Shown piece after piece: positions 1 through 14,189 of a DNA stretch of 64,000 bases. The position numbers were made by a program, and so were the translations under genes. The DNA lies in assembly GCA_921293015.1 (NCBI GenBank), contig OV121082.1, positions 52,596,971-52,660,970 on the forward strand. The letters run 5' to 3'. How positions within the stretch are numbered: position 1 is the stretch's first letter; every line of letters starts with the position of its first letter. The notes under the pieces are model-generated. The model had not been told where the DNA came from and did no database searches. It was given only the letters and a program-made list of their open reading frames with translations. Source of the stretch: Phorcus lineatus. Taxonomy: Eukaryota; Mollusca; Gastropoda; Trochida; Trochidae.

Positions 1-161
1 GAAGGATAAACCCCTTGACAACTTTTTGTTACGGCGTAGAAAATCTTCATAGCATATACCCTGTCCATTACACCTTGTAGGGTAAATAAGCATTTGGTTG
101 AGCTTTAGCTTGTTCATCTATTTATTTAACATGCTTTGAATACTTTTCATTTGTTAAACAG

Positions 162-3100
162 TGGGACTGAGAAGCAGGCAGTGGCTGATGATTACACGGA
201 CAGACTTTCAAGAGGAAACATCGCCGTGGCTGTGAGAATATTTACAAAACACCTGTATAACGATTCTTTTCAATAATGAAATGGAGGCTAGGTTTATTAC
301 TAAGATTTATTCCTTGCAATTATGTCCGTTTAAACATTGGAAGTATGTTATGATCACAAGTGACAATCAACCATTTGGATTGTTTGATTCTGATTCTGAT
401 CGTGTTTGTTATGGCGGACCCTACAAAATCAATGTGCCTAGACAGTTGTGCTTGCATTATTTATGATATGTTGAGAATTGACAGGTGTAAGGCCATTCAG
501 TATTGATTTTGAACCTTTTTGGCATAATGGTTGAGAAATGAAAACATTACAATAGGTGAACTCTTTGTGATAAAGTCCTTAATGTTATAGGTACTATCTC
601 CAAAAGAAGCCGATTTGGTTAATAAAAAAGGGCAAACGCTTTGATAGTCGGACGTAGTTTTAATCGCGTGTCTTTGTTCATCATTGTCCATAATGCATTC
701 AATCAATTTCTACCTATCACTGGCACTAAACTACTAACTTTAACATATTTTTTTCGAAACATATGGAACAACCTTGTGTATGAATGCATGTCGAATTTGT
801 CAACGCTATTCATCCATTTCTTTACAGAGTTTATATGAAAGAACAATATCAGTGAGCACCTTTTGTTTTGCATTGATGAAATTATTCATATTAACTTACA
901 AACCAATGAAAATGCCACGCGGTTACACACGTATTGTTAGAAATTTCTTCCAGGATGTGATTAATGAGGGTCTGATGCGTCTAACCAATCAAACCTTGAA
1001 CAACAATTACCGCATGTCCACGTCTCGTCGTCCCTGTTCAGTCGATAAGCTTCAACAGCGTGTAAGTGAAGACAAAAGAGATGAAGATTTATATGTGCAA
1101 TATTTCTAGTTTGTTTCACTCATAATATTCTTTCTCTATTACATGAACATTCTTCTTTAGATTTCTACTTATCTGTGAAAACATCCTTGAAAATGAAATC
1201 ATATATCTTAACTATTCGAAATAAATATTTAAGAAGATTTCTGACACTTCTTAGACTCTGTGAAATGAAAATAATAAAAAATATTCAATCTGATGCGATA
1301 AATATTGCAAATGTTTCAAGTTCAAAGAAATGTAAATCATAGCAATTTTGAATATAGATACTATATCATATTCATTGTAAGTTATTCATAGCTTCAGGTG
1401 ACTGCATGGAACCCACTAACCAGGCCAGTGAAGACGTATTTGCGCATGGTTGTATTCGGCAGTAATTGGTCGGTGTACGGATCAGGTGGTGCACTTCTAG
1501 CTCATGATGTAAGAATGTTGATAATGTTTTATGCAAACCTTACGTTCCATTAAAATGTATGCATAAAAATTACATACAAAGGTAAACAAGCCTTCAGTTT
1601 ATAATTATATGTTCCTGTTATAAATTGATGATTGTGTTGTTCCTTGAAATCGTATAGAAAATACACAAACTGCAACTTCATCTATTTTACCGGCAAAAAT
1701 TATGAGTATATTATTTGTTTTATTGATTATTCTAGGAGATGCCATCCCAAACCACAGAGGGTATTGAAGTATTCATACCTGCCGAATTGCCCCCACTGGG
1801 TTTGAATGTCTTCTTGGTGGGCAAGAACACAGGTACCGTAATTGTCAAAAACGTACACTAATTTTGAATTGTTTCATACTAACTTATAGCCCTCACGACA
1901 CAAACAACACCACTTTCTTGCAAGATGAGCGAAAATGTTATGAGATAACGTGTTTGTAAAAGGTGAGCTATTACGTATGGATAGACGTAGCCCAGAAGCA
2001 GCGGGAGAATGCTTTATTGTTATGTTTAAATGTAATAATATACAAGATAGGTATACATATATGTATTGATCAAAACACGGCAATCTTTTCAGAACGACGA
2101 AGGGAAGGTGATATCAAGTCTTTGTCAATTGGACAAGAAGACAAAGTTATTGGCAACGCGGTAACAGCTACTGTCTGTACTGCACCAGGTGGTATTCACT
2201 GCTTGGTGTTAACGATGATGTAAAGAACGAACATATATCACTTATATTTTGCATACAAATGTTCCTCTATTGCATGTGAATCCGATCTTAAAGAGCCACT
2301 CCGTGAGTTCTTGGAGTCCTATATGCTAAACGTAATCAATGGTGTCATTTGATCACGAAGTATCGACTGTTACCAGAAAGACACATTTTAAAGCTTGTTG
2401 GTTTTTTACAGTGACAATATGAAGGCAGAACGTCGAAAACATGATCGAAAACCGGACAGTGGCGCGCGTCAAATAGTCAAACGTAATTTTGGAGACTTAT
2501 CTAAAACAGCCAGGAGGACAGTGAGGAGTTGATAGTGTTTGTTAGGTTATATAACTAGTATCCATGTATATTGGACGTGATATCTACACCTCTGTGCATT
2601 TATAAGGTTGTTTTTAGATTTTCATGGAAAACCAGTATTTGTCATATATATGTCTTTTGGACATGAAAAATTAAGATGTTTTGATTTTATATCCCCACAT
2701 ATGACATTTAGGTTCGTATCAAAGGAAAAGAATATGTTATGAAAATCACGGAGTGGCTCTTTAATGGAACACACTTTTGGTCTTTCCTCGGATTAGGCAG
2801 GGGAACAAAAATTGCTGAACCTTTTCTATAAGAACTTCGAGATGGTTATTCAAAAGATATCACTCATTTTGCGTTACTTATACTGCCTCATATTGAAACT
2901 TTCAAAAACCAAAATGATACATATGATATTATATTTAAAAAAAGATTAATTTTGAAAGGTAGAGATTGTTCCAGTGTTGATATATATAGATGAAACATGA
3001 TGCAGTGTAAAAACTTGACAATACCTTTTTGTGAGCAGGTCCTAACCGCTGTCTATAGAAGTGACAAACAAACATTATAAGTGAATAAAGAATGAAATAA

Positions 3101-6100
3101 GAAAAAATGAATTCTTTTGAAAAGAGATGAAGTGATCATACTTAAAATAAAACTATTCCTACCATGTCTCACCTGAACTAACATATCTCATCTGACCTTT
3201 CATGTCTCATCTGACCTAGCATATCTCATCTGACCTATCATGTCTTATCTAACCTAGCATGTATCATCTGAGTACCCAAAGTACTGAGTACTTACATCGT
3301 TAACAAATGCCAATATTTGTCATAAAATTGGTACACGTAACTGATTTAAGTGATACAATAATGAGGTAGCCGCGATAATTTTGTATAAAAATAAAAGTAC
3401 CGAAATCTCAATCGGTTTAACTGACAGTTTTGTGTTTATTGTTCACATATTTCTTATGTACAATCGGACAAGAACAATTAGAACAAACCTTAGGAATATC
3501 CTTTTTCATGATTCAGTTTGTATCAATCGTGTTTGACGGAACTACCGGTCGACTAAAGCAGATGAACAACATGAAGAAGAAGATTAGTATCTCCCTACAG
3601 CAAGAGTTCCAATACTACCTCTCCTATCAGGGAGGAGATCGAGACCAGTCTTCCGGTGCATACATCTTCAGACCTAACTCCAGTACCCCTGACGTCTTCC
3701 CTCCTCAGTTCTTTAATACCACCTACATACAGGTAATACATGATGTTTTCCCCCTCAGTTCTTTAAAACCACCTACATACAGGTAAATGCATGATGTCTT
3801 CCCCCCTAAGTTCTTTAATTCCACCTACATACAGGTAATACATGATGTCTTCCCTCCTCAATTATTTAATACCTACATACAGGTAAATGCACGATGTCTT
3901 CCCTCCTCAGTTCTTTAATACCACCTACATACAGGTAAATGCATGATGTCTTCCCTCCTCAGTTCTTTAATACCACCTACATACAAGTAAATGCATGATG
4001 TCTTCCCTCCTCAGTTCTTTAATACCACCTATCTACAGGTAAATGCATGATGTCTTCCCTCCTTAATTATTTAATACCTACATACAGGTAAATGCATGAT
4101 GTCTTCCCTCCTCAGTTCTTTAATACCACCTACATACAGTTAATACATGATGTCGTTCCCCCTCAGTTCATTAATACCACCTACATACAGGTAAATACAT
4201 GATGTCTTCCCCCTCAGTTCTTTAATACCACCTACATACAGGTAAATGCATATGCATGATATCTTCCCTCCTCAGTTCTCTAATACCACCTACATACAGG
4301 TAAATGCATGATGTCTTCCCTCCTCAATTATTTAATACCTACATACAGGTAAATGCACGATGTCTTCCCTCCTCAGTTCTTTAATACCACCTACATACAG
4401 GTAATACATGATGTCTTCCCCCCTCAGTTCTTTAATACCACCTACATACAGGTAAATGCATGATGTCTTCCCCCTAAGTTCTTTAATTCCACCTACATAC
4501 AGGTAATACATGATGTCTTCCCTCCTCAATTATTTAATACCTACATACAGGTAAATGCACGATGTCTTCCCTCCTCAGTTCTTTAATACCACCTACATAC
4601 AGGTAATACATGATGTCTTCCCCCCTCAGTTCTTTAATACCACCTACATACAGGTAAATGCATGATGTCTTCCCCCTAAGTTCTTTAATTCCACCTACAT
4701 ACAGGTAATACATGATGTCTTCCCTCCTCAATTATTTAATACCTACATACAGGTAAATGCACGATGTCTTCCCTCCTCAGTTCTTTAATTCCACCTACAT
4801 ACAGGTAAATGCATGATGTCTTCCCTCCTCAGTTCTTTAATACCACCTACATACAGGTAAATGCATGATGTCTTCCCTCCTTAGCTATTTAATACCTACA
4901 TAAAGGTAAATGCATGATGTCTTCCCTCCTCAATTATTTAATACCTACATACAGGTAAATGAATGATGTCTTCCCTCCTCAGTTCTTTAATACCACCTAC
5001 ATACAGGTAAATGCATGATGTCTTCCCTCCTCAGTTCTTTAATACCACCTACATACAGGTAAATGCATGATGTCTTCCCTCCTTAATTATTTAATACCTA
5101 CATAAAGGTAAATGCATGATGTCTTCCCTCCTCAGTTCTTTAATACCACCTACATACAGGTAATACATGATGTCTTCCCCCCTCAGTTCTTTAATACCAC
5201 CTACATGCAGGTAAATGCATGATGTCGTCCCCCCTCAGTTCTTTAATACCACCTACATACAGGTAAATGCATGATGTCTTCCCCCTTCAGTTCTTTAATA
5301 CCACCTACATACAGGTAAATGCATGATGTCTTCCCCCTTCAGTTCTTTAATACCACCTACATACAGGTGAATGCATGATGTCCTCCCTCCTCAGTTCTTT
5401 AATACCACCTACATACAGGTAAATGCATGATGTCTTCCCCCCTCAGTTCTTTAATACCACCTACATACAGGTAAATGCATGATGTCTTCCCCCCTCAGTT
5501 CTTTAATACCACCTACATACAGGTAAATGCATGATGTCTTCCCTCCTCAATTATTTAATACCTACATACAGGTAAATGCATGATGTCTTCCCTCCTCAGT
5601 TCTTTAATACCACCTACATACAGGTAAATGCATGATGTCTTCCCCCCTAAGTTCTTTAATACCACCTACATACAGGTAAATGCATGATGTCTTCCCTCCT
5701 CAGTTCTTTAATACCACCTACATACAGGTAAATGCATGATGTCTTCCCCCCTCAGTTCTTTAATACCACCTACATACAGGTAAATGCATGAAGTCTTCCC
5801 TCCTCAGTTCTTTAATACCACCTACATACAGGTAAAGCTACAGGATCTAACAGGATCTGCTACATTGTGATAAGCTAAAGGGAAATGTTCATAATCGGTT
5901 TTATATACCGTATTCTGTTGTTTACATTCTTTGAGAATCATCTTTTATTTATGAATGTCAACAATAGTGCCATAAACACATTGTCCGGCTTCTTTGGATA
6001 TCAAATCTTCATTTACAAATGATCTAAAAACAAACAGTTTTAGAAAGGATACTAAAGGGGTAAGGTTTGTCGCCTCAAACTAGCAACATTTTTAATCTAA

Positions 6101-7150
6101 TGTATTTTTATATGGTTTCCATATAGGGTAAGTTTGTACAGGAAGTCCGGCAGTTCTTCAGCCCCTGGGTGTCCCAGACTATCAGGATATATGATGACAA
6201 ACCATATGTGGAAATAGCATGGAACGTTGGACCAATACCTATCGAGTAATGCCTCCTTGACTTACATGTTAAACTGAAATCTTATTCAATACCAAATAAA
6301 CACAATATTTTAACTGTATATAACTCACACCTCCTACAGCAGCCATACACGAATAACCAACGGTATACTATAACCTTTAAAGCGTGTCAGTGTTTTGTAA
6401 TGTATTATTGTTTGCAATTTGACTTTCATTTCGAATTTAAGTATCACGTTTTCTTTAAAATCTTCATGAACTTGATTGTATAAATGTATTTAACCGCTTT
6501 GCAAATAGTCAATTAGTCTATTTTGAACGTTTGTTCTCTATACAAAGATGTACACTTTGCTTTGTTTTTTAAACATTATTTAGTGACAAACAAGGCAAGG
6601 AGGTGATCAACCTTTTCAAAACAGATCTGAAAAACGATGGAACTTTTTATACAGATGCCAATGGAAGAGAGATGATGAAAAGAAGGTTTGTCAATAGACA
6701 TGTCGACCGAAGTATCTATTAACTTATTAACTTATTTATATTTATATATATATATATACATCTTTGATGCGAGTTATCTACAATATCACTACCCGCTGTT
6801 TTAGAGGTTTAATAATCTTGAAAGAAGCATGTAACATCATCTCATTTCATCATTTCCTATGTACAATTTTTAACTGGAAAAAATAAATGATATATATATA
6901 TGTTAAGTGTAAGCTCTCACACCATTAATTTGACCTTATTGAGCACTATAACATGGTACACTCATTTGCTACGGCCTTGCGCTAGCCCACCGTAGAAATA
7001 CGGTTTGAGCACTCTATGTATATGAGTGGGACTTTCTTAAATTGTTTTGCTACGTTGATGACGTTGCATTGCGGAGAGTCCAACCATGTTCCACACGCAC
7101 GATGCTGATGAGGTCCTAAAGACCGAAACAGCTGGCTGCCCATGGTTAAG

Positions 7151-7189
<39 letters not shown>

Positions 7190-10100
7190 TTAACGTAACA
7201 ACAAATAAAACGAATATTACGAATAAAGCATAAAACAAACGTTAGTGTAGTGTTTATCATTTAGACTGAACCACCGGGACACATGGAAGTTCAACAACAC
7301 AGAACCGGTAGCAGGCAACTACTTCCCTGTCAATTCAAGGATTTACATACAGGTTAGTCTTAGAAATTATGATTCTTCATCAAAATATATCAGCTTTTCC
7401 TTATTTTCATATTTTACATTGATAACGTTGAAACGCGATCGATTTTGAGAAGAGGAATACAGAAATCATTCTTATTTCATTAAGAATAAAAAGGCGATAT
7501 AACTTGCATGCCTATGTCTTACTATGCCTGAAACATGCATCAAACAAGAGCACCAGAGAGGAATAAAACAATATTTTCCGACATTATCTTTATATCATAA
7601 GGCCTGTAGATAATGTACTGTTTATTATCACGTTGTTGATTTTCACATATATCTGCATTCAAAACGCATGTAAGTATTTAGAGAACGGCCTGCTTCCCTT
7701 GCGACGGCCTGCAAAAGTGACGTCAAAAACAATGTTTTTATGACATCACAGACGACGGCATAGAGTACCTCGCTCTGAAGCAATCGTTGTTAAGCAAAAG
7801 CGATATGTGCACATGTACCCATATTCAAAATATGTCACCACTTATGTATAACTACACGGGTAATAAATCGCGCTAGGTCGTCATATGATAATCTAAATCG
7901 AGATTATCTTTGTCCTTTTAAAAAGTATCTTCCTGCAGGACAAGGAAAAGAACACACAGTTGACAGTGTTGACAGACAGGTCACAAGGCGGTAGTAGCTT
8001 ACACGAAGGAGAGATGGAGCTGATGGTGAGATTTTACGACGCTTAACACACCTCAGTTTGCTTGATAGAATGTCTATGGTCCTCCATGAATGTTCTCAAA
8101 AGATCTATTTTGAACAAGGGTAAACACTGTGTCTTGTCTTTTTATCTGTTTATCTGTAGCTAAAGATGGTTTAAGATACAACTGACTATATGCCGGTTTT
8201 CACTTGAAATATATGAGTGCAAGTTAAACGTGAAGCGCAATGCCATATCAATTTTAAAACCGTAATAATATCGATTGTAAATAATGGTTGTACTGACAAA
8301 TATTTACTAAATTATAATTATGTATTGTAAACGAACCCCAAGAAAGTAAACACTGTGCATATAATGGTTCTTCCACCATGACATTGCTTGATTCTCAAGT
8401 ATAATTGCTTGATTTGTAAATCTCTGCGAATCCATTCACAAGTTTTCAGTGCTATCAGTTGCTGTATGCAGGTACACAGACGCCTGTTGGTTGATGACCG
8501 CCTAGGTGTGGGGGAACCTCTCAATGAAACCGGAGCTGACGGGAAGGGTTTGATCGCTCATGGTACGTAATGGGATTCGTATTGAAAAAGTCCACAGATG
8601 CAGTGAAGCGCTTCGATAATATCATTTAAGCAGTCCTGTTTACGTGACGGGTTTTCAGAATTCATGTCAAGCAGTCATAAACAGAATATCGTTCGTATTC
8701 AAATTGTACCAAGTTTTAGTTTCGTAGTTAACTAAAAGACTAATTCAAATCAGTCATCATAAAAACTGTATAAAGGAGTAAACATGTATATTCTGTTACA
8801 AGGTGCCCACTACCTGTTGCTGGATGCTATAGAAGAAGCATCAACTCCACACCGTCTGCTTGGCGAGGAACTGTTCATGGGCCCCTCTATGTATATCAGC
8901 GAGACAACACACACCCTGGAGTCATGGCTCCGGGAATCTCCTCAAAATGTAAATGCATTTTATCATAAACCGTAATGAATAATAATTAGGAGCACAATTT
9001 CATACTTCACACTTTCGAAACTTTACATAAAACAATGAGTCTTGTCAATTTGGTCTTTAAAAACATTCTGTGCATCACACGTGTATAAGGGTGTTCGAAT
9101 AAAACTATTTCGCTTCATAACAGATCGTCTCGTGTGAAACAAATATAAAAATGTTTATGTTTATGTTTATATTTTAAACATGTTTAGGTGTAGTCTATGA
9201 CAAAATTTTAAACATGTTTTAATTATATTTATGATTTTAATATATTATGTTTGAAATACCCGTAAATACAATTGAGTGAACAAACTATTTAAATGCAGTT
9301 GTAGTTTAAGGCAAATACAGAACTCACCGAACTGGAAATAGAATCTATTAGGCGGGGTTTTTTTGCATTTTGGTACATAAAGCATAATGCTTATACTTCA
9401 TTGATTGTCTATGTCCGCATTAATGTTTCTAACAGTGCTCTGTCAAAAACAAAAATGTTATCGTTTTTAAATCATTCAACCGCAAACACAGTTGGGATAA
9501 GCAGCATTGTTATTTATCAACTATTACAAAAACATCTCTTGGTCGGTAAAGATACAAATAAGCGCTAACAAATTTTCATTCTCTCAGAATGTTTTTTGGG
9601 GGACTACACCGGCCGATATATGGCGTATAATTGTAACCAAGTAAACTTGCAAGTTGAAATATTCCTTAATAGATTTTGGTTAACATGATTTATCCGATTT
9701 CAAATCCAGAAATCCTTCATACAACACCAACTCCCTGAAAACGTCCATCTGCTGACATTACAACAGATCCCTAATCAACGAACCCAGGACACATCGTTCC
9801 TGATATTGAGATTGGAGCATCAATTTGAAGTTAACGAAGACCCTGTTCTTTCCCAGCCTGTTACAGTCAACCTAACAGTTAGTATATGATTGTGTGAAGT
9901 TGATTAGAAATGTAAATGCGCTAACATGTTGATTACATTATGATGTCATTTAGACATCCTTTTGATATGCCTACTTTTAGTACTTTAAAATATCGATAAT
10001 AGCACCTTTAGATACTGTAAAACAGGAATTCAATGGGAATGGGTGATAAATGTGGTGCCCGATGAGTTGAATCTGCGTTTACACTAGGCAGGAATAAACT

Positions 10101-13100
10101 GACCAAATCTCTATGCTCGATCTCCACACTGACCTACTAGTATCGATCTCCACACTGACCTACTAGTATCGATCTCCACACTGACCTACTAGTATCGATC
10201 TCCACACTTACCTACTAGTATCGATCTCCACACTGACCTACTAGTATCGATCTCCACACTTACCTACTAGTATCGATCTCCACACTGACCTACTAGTATC
10301 GATCTCCACACTGACCTACTAGTATCGATCTCCACACTGACCTACTAGTATCGATCTCCACACTGACCTACTAGTATCGATCTCCACACTTACCTACTAG
10401 TATCGATCTCCACACTGACCTACTAGTATCGATCTCCACACTGACCTACTAGTATCGATCTCCACACTGACCTACTAGTATCGATCTCCACACTGACCTA
10501 CTAGTATCGATCTCCACACTGACCTACTAGTATCGATCTCCACACTGACCTACTAGTATCGATCTCCACACTGACCTACTAGTATCGATCTCCACACTGA
10601 CCTACTAGTATCGATCTCCACACTGACCTACTAGTATCGATCTCCACACTTACCTACTAGTATCGATCTCCACACTGACCTACTAGTATCGATCTCCACA
10701 CTGACCTACTAGTATCGATCTCCACACTGACCTACTAGTATCGATCTCCACACTGACCTACTAGTATCGATCTCCACACTGACCTACTAGTATCGATCTC
10801 CACACTGACCTACTAGTATCGATCTCCACACTGACCTACTAGTATCGATCTCCACACTGACCTACTAGTATCGATCTCCACACTGACCTACTAGTATCGA
10901 TCTCCACACTGACCTACTAGTATCGATCTCCACACTGACCTACTAGTATCGATCTCCACACTGACCTACTAGTATCGATCTCCACACTGACCTACTAGTA
11001 TCGATCTCCACACTGACCTACTAGTATCGATCTCCACACTGACCTACTAGTATCGATCTCCACACTGACCTACTAGTATCGATCTCCACACTGACCTACT
11101 AGTATCGATCTCCACACTGACCTACTAGTATCGATCTCCACACTGACCTACTAGTATCGATCTCCACACTGACCTACTAGTATCGATCTCCACACTGACC
11201 TACTAGTATCGATCTCCACACTGACCTACTAGTATCGATCTCCACACTGACCTACTAGTATCGATCTCCACACTGACCTACTAGTATCGATCTCCACACT
11301 GACCTACTAGTATCGATCTCCACACTGACCTACTAGTATCGATCTCCACACTGACCTACTAGTATCGATCTCCACACTGACCTACTAGTATCGATCTCCA
11401 CACTGACCTACTAGTATCGATCTCCACACTGACCTACTAGTATCGATCTCCACACTGACCTACTAGTATCGATCTCCACACTGACCTACTAGTATCGATC
11501 TCCACACTGACCTACTAGTATCGATCTCCACACTGACCTACTAGTATCGATCTCCACACTGACCTACTAGTATCGATCTCCACACTGACCTACTAGTATC
11601 GATCTCCACACTGACCTACTAGTATCGATCTCCACACTGACCTACTAGTATCGATCTCCACACTGACCTACTAGTATCGATCTCCACACTGACCTACTAG
11701 TATCGATCTCCACACTGACCTACTAGTATCGATCTCCACACTGACCTACTAGTATCGATCTCGTTCTAACGAATAACCTCAAGATTGGCTGCTCATCAAA
11801 TGGCGAGAAGTTCATCTGAGAGTAGCACGGTCATGATAGTTTAAACATATTGTGTTCATGAAGAAAAGGCTGAGGAACAAGTTCTCCAACTTAGAATACC
11901 TTCTTCTTGGAATGTACATGGATGATTTACAATTTTTACAGATATGACAGAGCATGAACGGTCATGATACCTATTGTAGTAAAATCATTTAGAATGTCAT
12001 TTGTCCAGAAGGCGAGATCACACGCCCGATTGATATCATTATATTCATATAACATATCAAACACTATCGCCTCGTAATTGTCTTCATGTTTTTTTTTTTG
12101 GTTTTTTTTTCAGTTTCTAAAATTACGTTTGACTTATCAATTCACATCTTTGTCCAGTTTTCAACCCAACTCCCACCTGTAGACCATCACATTGCCAGTG
12201 TCCAACCTAATCAGTATTTAAATGATACTTTCTTTAACCCTTCAGAACTTCATGATAAAATAACACTATTCCAATAGTTTGCTACATGCGACGTTAACAA
12301 TTCACAGAGTATCTTTAAACACGAACTATAAATTCACATTCACTTTGCTTTATGTTTACCATTTAGAGTTTGTTTACTCAATTTGACGTCATCAACATTG
12401 AGGAGTTGACTCTGGCTGCCAACATGCCCCTGCAAGACTTGAACAGATTGCAGTGGCGGACAAAAGTGGACAACAAACCCCCTAGAACAGGTACGGAAAA
12501 TGTTCGTGCTTTGCTTAGTTATCATGGTGAAGTTAGAATGAAATTCCGTCAAAGCACAAAAAGTTCATGCTAGTAAATGGATGTACGATTTATGATATAA
12601 ATAGAGGATACTTAATTAAATTTAAGGAAGTTTAGTATTCTGATTATTACTAGATCTCAGCAGTCAAGCATGATTGCCGAAAGTGTACAGAACGAAACAT
12701 TTCCGCGACTTGGCCGCCATTGTGACGGCGGTGCCAACATTGTGACGTCATAACCACACAATATTATGACGTCATACGTGCAGCGGTATTACACTAGTTT
12801 AATATCGCCGTATAAATATTACACTGCAGTATCTTACACGGGCGGGTAATAATCATTTATATGATTAAACACAAAATGTATTATTTTCATTAACATTCAC
12901 TTGATAAAAGACACAAGTCAATGCATTTTGGAGCTTATTTTACTACGGTTTCAACGAATGATGTTACTGCAGTTCCAAATCACACCACGCTTCGACATTG
13001 GTTTTGTAGGGATTAATTAACTCTTTTTAGAATGTTCACATTGTTTGATATCTTATATAAAAGACAGCTCATGAACACCTATTTCGTAAAGTGTGTTGTT

Positions 13101-13373
13101 TGTCGGTATGACATCAGTAGTGTTTCGGGATCATCACGTGTCAAATCTATCAACCTTTTGCTGTAATACATGTACTTCAAACTTATTTTCAATTTAGTTT
13201 AAACCTAATTTCGGAGAGTATATTTCTTAACATTTGACTCTATATCTCTTTCGTTCTTTCTTTTAGAACACCACAAAGCAAACACGCCGACAGGACCTGT
13301 CGATCCATTTTGTATCACTTTGGGGCCAATGGATATCAGAACCTTTAAATTGGAGATTTTCTACAAACAATAA
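162..13373 (+). CDS. MAN2B1: Lysosomal alpha-mannosidase (GH38), C-terminal part, 15 exons
   Basis: Lysosomal exoglycosidase that removes alpha-mannose from N-glycans. The catalytic N-terminal half lies before the window; about 566 residues remain of roughly 1000. Exons read in phase: 162-231, 954-1061, 1398-1508, 1736-1832, 2093-2160, 3517-3732, 6127-6245, 6584-6685, 7265-7352, 7939-8025, 8472-8562, 8803-8948, 9710-9877, 12367-12490, 13267-13373 (TAA). All have AG acceptors and GT donors, and phases join without a stop. Family motifs in order include [96 protein letters not shown] and [12 protein letters not shown], which match lysosomal rather than Golgi mannosidases. The sixth exon is followed by a minisatellite copied from its own 3' end, and the intron after 9877 contains a 26-bp array. 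The orthology call is by motif memory; the exon chain is seen directly. Confidence 0.93.
2288..2764 (+). mobile_element. MITE-like DNA transposon, copy 1
   Basis: A 477-bp non-coding unit with terminal inverted repeats: left TTAAAGAGCCACTCCGTGA, right the reverse complement (TCACGGAGTGGCTCTTTAA). Both ends carry TTAA, consistent with a TTAA target-site preference, although the palindromic ends hide the exact duplication. It lies in a mannosidase intron. A second copy in opposite orientation is at 59121-59595, similar along its whole length. No transposase is encoded, so it is non-autonomous. The superfamily is not certain; piggyBac-like is a guess from TTAA. Confidence 0.82.
3163..3272 (+). 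repeat. Short tandem repeat, about 21-22 bp
   Basis: About five imperfect units built around 'catctgacct' and 'catgtctcatctgacct', inside the mannosidase intron before the exon at 3517. No coding potential is seen. Confidence 0.7.
3733..5835 (+). repeat. 52-bp minisatellite derived from the mannosidase exon/intron boundary
   Basis: About 40 head-to-tail units of about 52 bp start at the donor of the exon ending at 3732. Each unit repeats the last 24 nt of that exon (peptide FFNTTYIQ), the donor GTAAATGCATGATG or GTAATACATGATG, and a pyrimidine-rich segment ending in AG (cttccctcctcag) that is also copied from the exon. A variant unit has 'aattatttaatacctac' and is 3 nt shorter. Units at 4332-4533 and 4534-4735 form a near-identical 202-bp higher-order repeat. 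The seed unit lies in the coding exon at about 3690-3732. The long minus-strand ORFs here are repeat artefacts. Confidence 0.95.
7147..7189. repeat. (TA)n/(CA)n microsatellite
   Basis: A run of TA dinucleotides passes directly into CA dinucleotides, in the mannosidase intron between exons 6584-6685 and 7265-7352. Confidence 0.9.
10117..11762 (+). repeat. 26-bp tandem satellite array, about 63 copies
   Basis: The unit begins tatcgatctccacactgacc and ends tactag. It repeats head to tail for about 1,646 bp in the mannosidase intron between exons 9710-9877 and 12367-12490. Nearly all units are identical; the one recurrent variant has 'cttacc' for 'ctgacc', in four units before 10670. After that I see no substitution until the last unit. 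This homogeneity suggests recent expansion or continued homogenisation. Stops occur in the reading frames and there is no coding signal. Confidence 0.97.
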
Positions 13374-14189
13374 GGCATGAGGACAATCCTTACTTATAGG
13401 AGATAAGACTTATGAAAAAATATCCTTTTGCTTTTTGTTAACTATATAAGATAACAATTGGTGAATAATTTTGTATACATTTATCTATACACATTTTATT
13501 GTAAAAATATGGACTTGGCACAATGAAATTCTGAGAAACGTTGACTTGGCGCACATTAAACGTACGTGATATAGTGGATCTACCGCTACATGTCTGTATA
13601 TGATAAACATGATAAAAAAAATCTGAAGAATTCGAAAATTAAGTCAAAGAAGAACGGTTCATATTCCATATTCCTGTCGTCAATCCTGAGATAACTGCAT
13701 TTCATTGATAATGTCTTATCGAGCTTTAAAAGTCTTATTTGCAGGAAAATTAGTTAACACGATTATAAGCTACGATAAGCTCACAATCGGGACAAAGACA
13801 CGACATGGGTTATGGGAGTACTGTAAGGAATGAGAGAATGGAAGTGTTCATGTATTTAACGACACGAATTCAGATTACAACTGTCAATATACCTGTTAAA
13901 AGCAATCGGATGTTACTTAGATAGCTGAAATGAAAGTTTATGATAAATATATTTACGTCTTGTGTTGGCGTAACTCTTATACAAAATATTTCGAGATAAA
14001 AGAATTGACTTTACCCACCAATAGCCCAGATAGTACAATTTTGTTCCTGATATATGCTATAAATTATATGAAAATACGCCTGCTTGATATTATAATAATA
14101 GCATGCTTATATTGCGCTGTTTTCCATTTCGACAATGCTCAAAGCGTACGAAACACATATGTATGAAAGCAGGAGGATATAGAGAAAGA
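13374..14189. other. Mannosidase 3' flank
   Basis: AT-rich sequence after the mannosidase stop, presumably containing its 3' UTR. I see no convincing AATAAA close to the stop, and nothing coding. The 78-codon ORF at 13930 has no recognisable features. Confidence 0.5.

Noticed and set aside
4332-4731. Two minus-strand 65-codon ORFs with [14 protein letters not shown] repeats
   Set aside because: They are translations of the minisatellite; the same bases read on the plus strand derive from a mannosidase exon.
10117-11762. CRISPR-like regular array
   Set aside because: Units are directly joined with no spacers, and the host is an animal; it is a satellite.
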